Below are positions 5,387 to 6,496 of a stretch of 6,496 nucleotides of DNA, one piece after another (positions within the stretch are counted from its first letter, which is position 1; each line of letters opens with the position of its first letter). A program made the position numbers and the translations under genes. Below the pieces are notes generated by a model that made no database searches, was not told the origin of the DNA, and worked only from the letters and a program-made list of their open reading frames with translations. Origin of the DNA: Endomicrobiia bacterium (lineage in GTDB: Bacteria > Elusimicrobiota > Endomicrobiia > Endomicrobiales > Endomicrobiaceae). The DNA lies in the NCBI GenBank assembly GCA_025998475.1, contig BNVZ01000073.1, positions 1-6,496 on the forward strand. The letters run 5' to 3'.

Positions 5387-6479
5387 TATTTTACTTGGTT
5401 TTTTGGTTTTAAGTTCCTGCGATAAAAAGAATGCGAGCCTTGTAAACAGGAGGACTGCTACTCCAGAGAAAATAAGAGAAATAGAAGAAAGAGAAAGAGT
5501 AAAAACTACTCTTCAAGAACTCGTCAATGCCATCCCCGACCTCTCCGACGAAGTCCGCCGCCGCCTCACCAATGCCATCTATGACTCCAGCATCTCCAAC
5601 GAAGCCCGCATCAGCTTCATCAAAACCTTCTATGACCCCGCCCTCTTCCCCAATGACCGCCGCCGCTTCATCGAAGCCCTCTGTGACCCCAACCTACCCA
5701 ACGACCGCCGCCTCAACTTCATCGAAGCCCTCTGTGACCCCAACCTCTCCAACGACCGTCTCAACTTCATCAAAGCCCTCTCTTGCCGCGTCATCCCCGA
5801 CGATCGCCGCCTCAACTTCATCAAAGCCCTCTGTGACCCCAACCTCCCCGACGGCTGCTGCCTCAACTTCATCAATGCCCTCTCTCACCCCGACCTCTCC
5901 GACGGCCACCGCTTCGGCTTCGTCAAAACCCTATCTGACCCCGACCTCCCCGACAACAACCGCCTGAACTTCATCAAAGCCCTCTGTGGTGACCCCAACC
6001 TCTCCAACGAAGCCCGCATCAGCTTCATCAAAACCCTCACTCACCGCGCCCTCGTCTTCCACGACCACCGCCTCAACTTCATCAAACCCTTCTCTGACTC
6101 CAGCATCTCCAACGAAGCCCGCATCAGCTTCATCAAAACCCTCTGTGACCCCGCCCTCTTCCCCAACGACCGCATGAACTTCATCAAACCCCTCTCTGAC
6201 TCCAGCATCTCCAACGCAGCCCGCCTCACCTGCATCATAGCCCTCTCTGACCACAGCATCTCCAACGCAGCCCGCCTCAACTTCATCCGTGCCTTCTCTC
6301 ACCCCGCCCTCACCGACTACAACGGCCGCCTCAACTTCATCCGTGCCTTCTCTCACTCCAACCTCCCCGACGACCGCCGCCGCAGCCTCATCAATGCCTT
6401 CTCTGACCCCAACCTCTCCGACGACCGCCGCCGCAACCTCATCAACGATCCCTTTGGCATTGCCCTTGAAAATTCGTAA
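5352..6479 (+). CDS. Predicted lipoprotein made of seventeen 17-residue tandem repeats
   Basis: I do not recognise this family. The 375-residue product begins with a lipoprotein signal: basic MRKTK, a hydrophobic core and lipobox L-S-S-C with Cys23 as the lipidated residue, so the mature protein should be anchored in a membrane, probably the outer one. Residues 24-59 are a charged, likely helical linker (PEKIREIEERERVKTTLQEL). A degenerate unit (60-76) is followed by seventeen tandem units at 77-367, mostly 17 residues, a few 16 or 18. The approximate consensus is (S/C)-D-P-N-L-S-N-D-R-R-L-N-F-I-K-A-L: a turn plus a short amphipathic helix, suggesting an alpha-solenoid. A short tail ends FGIALENS. 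From about 5520 the DNA turns abruptly C-rich with C at most third positions, unlike the AT-rich signal region and all other genes here. A GGAG ribosome binding site precedes the ATG. A binding or surface role is plausible but unproven. Confidence 0.85.
   Translation: MRKTKLLNSSSFILLGFLVLSSCDKKNASLVNRRTATPEKIREIEERERVKTTLQELVNAIPDLSDEVRRRLTNAIYDSSISNEARISFIKTFYDPALFPNDRRRFIEALCDPNLPNDRRLNFIEALCDPNLSNDRLNFIKALSCRVIPDDRRLNFIKALCDPNLPDGCCLNFINALSHPDLSDGHRFGFVKTLSDPDLPDNNRLNFIKALCGDPNLSNEARISFIKTLTHRALVFHDHRLNFIKPFSDSSISNEARISFIKTLCDPALFPNDRMNFIKPLSDSSISNAARLTCIIALSDHSISNAARLNFIRAFSHPALTDYNGRLNFIRAFSHSNLPDDRRRSLINAFSDPNLSDDRRRNLINDPFGIALENS
5580..6452 (+). repeat. C-rich 51-bp coding minisatellite (17 units)
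   Basis: The repeat array of the lipoprotein gene. Units are mostly 51 bp with in-frame variants of 48 or 54 bp (units 4, 9, 10 and 15), so length changes preserve the reading frame. Unit 17 has 26 C and only 7 G in 51 bases. Units 1-2 (from 5580) and 11-12 (from 6093) are nearly identical over about 80 bp, showing block duplication or gene conversion inside the array. Confidence 0.9.
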
Positions 6480-6496
6480 AAATTATGTTTCATTAT

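Noticed and set aside
5527..6356. Long alternative frames on both strands of the repeat array
   Set aside because: A repeat unit divisible by three keeps any stop-free frame open throughout; these Thr/Ser/Pro-rich or Gly/Val/Glu-rich frames have no start signals or signal peptide, unlike the lipoprotein frame.
5580..6452. CRISPR array or diversity-generating retroelement target
   Set aside because: The repeats are contiguous and coding with no unique spacers, and there are no cas genes, reverse transcriptase or template repeat in the window.

Overview
The window is AT-rich DNA, apart from one cytosine-rich repeat gene. It appears to come from a diderm bacterium with a reduced or decaying genome: there is a lipoprotein signal, several long gene-poor stretches, an eroded insertion sequence and a possible broken gene at the left edge. 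A host-associated lineage such as the Elusimicrobiota/Endomicrobium type would fit, but that is a guess from style, not a sequence match.

Left block, minus strand (reading right to left, 4476 to 227): tRNA-Val(CAC), a coiled-coil/zinc-ribbon protein, the RNase P RNA (rnpB), then the division/cell-wall trio rsmH, an ftsL-like gene and ftsI. The last three overlap or nearly touch and look like one operon; they supply 16S rRNA methylation (RsmH), a small divisome membrane protein (FtsL-like) and the septal transpeptidase (FtsI). mraZ, usually first in this cluster, is not present before rsmH, and murE does not follow ftsI within the window. Instead, a short reading frame with its own promoter-like sequence and strong ribosome binding site runs off the left edge and is interrupted by a UGA in a would-be CxxC motif. 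The RNase P RNA appears to lack the P15-P17 region whose L15 loop binds tRNA CCA ends, and the one tRNA gene here does not encode CCA.

Middle (about 4500-5160): no intact gene. It holds a decayed IS5-type transposase remnant: a recognisable C-terminal segment with stops and a frameshift, possible eroded terminal repeats, and a degenerate 69-bp tandem duplication.

Right block, plus strand (5160-6479): a promoter-like sequence with a palindrome at its -10 box, a 56-bp tandem duplication that doubles the ribosome binding site and start codon and creates a 19-codon leader overlapping the main gene by ATGA, then a predicted lipoprotein. After its AT-rich signal region, the lipoprotein consists almost entirely of seventeen 17-residue tandem repeats encoded by C-rich DNA very unlike the rest of the window. 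I recognise no family for this protein, and it is the most unusual object here.
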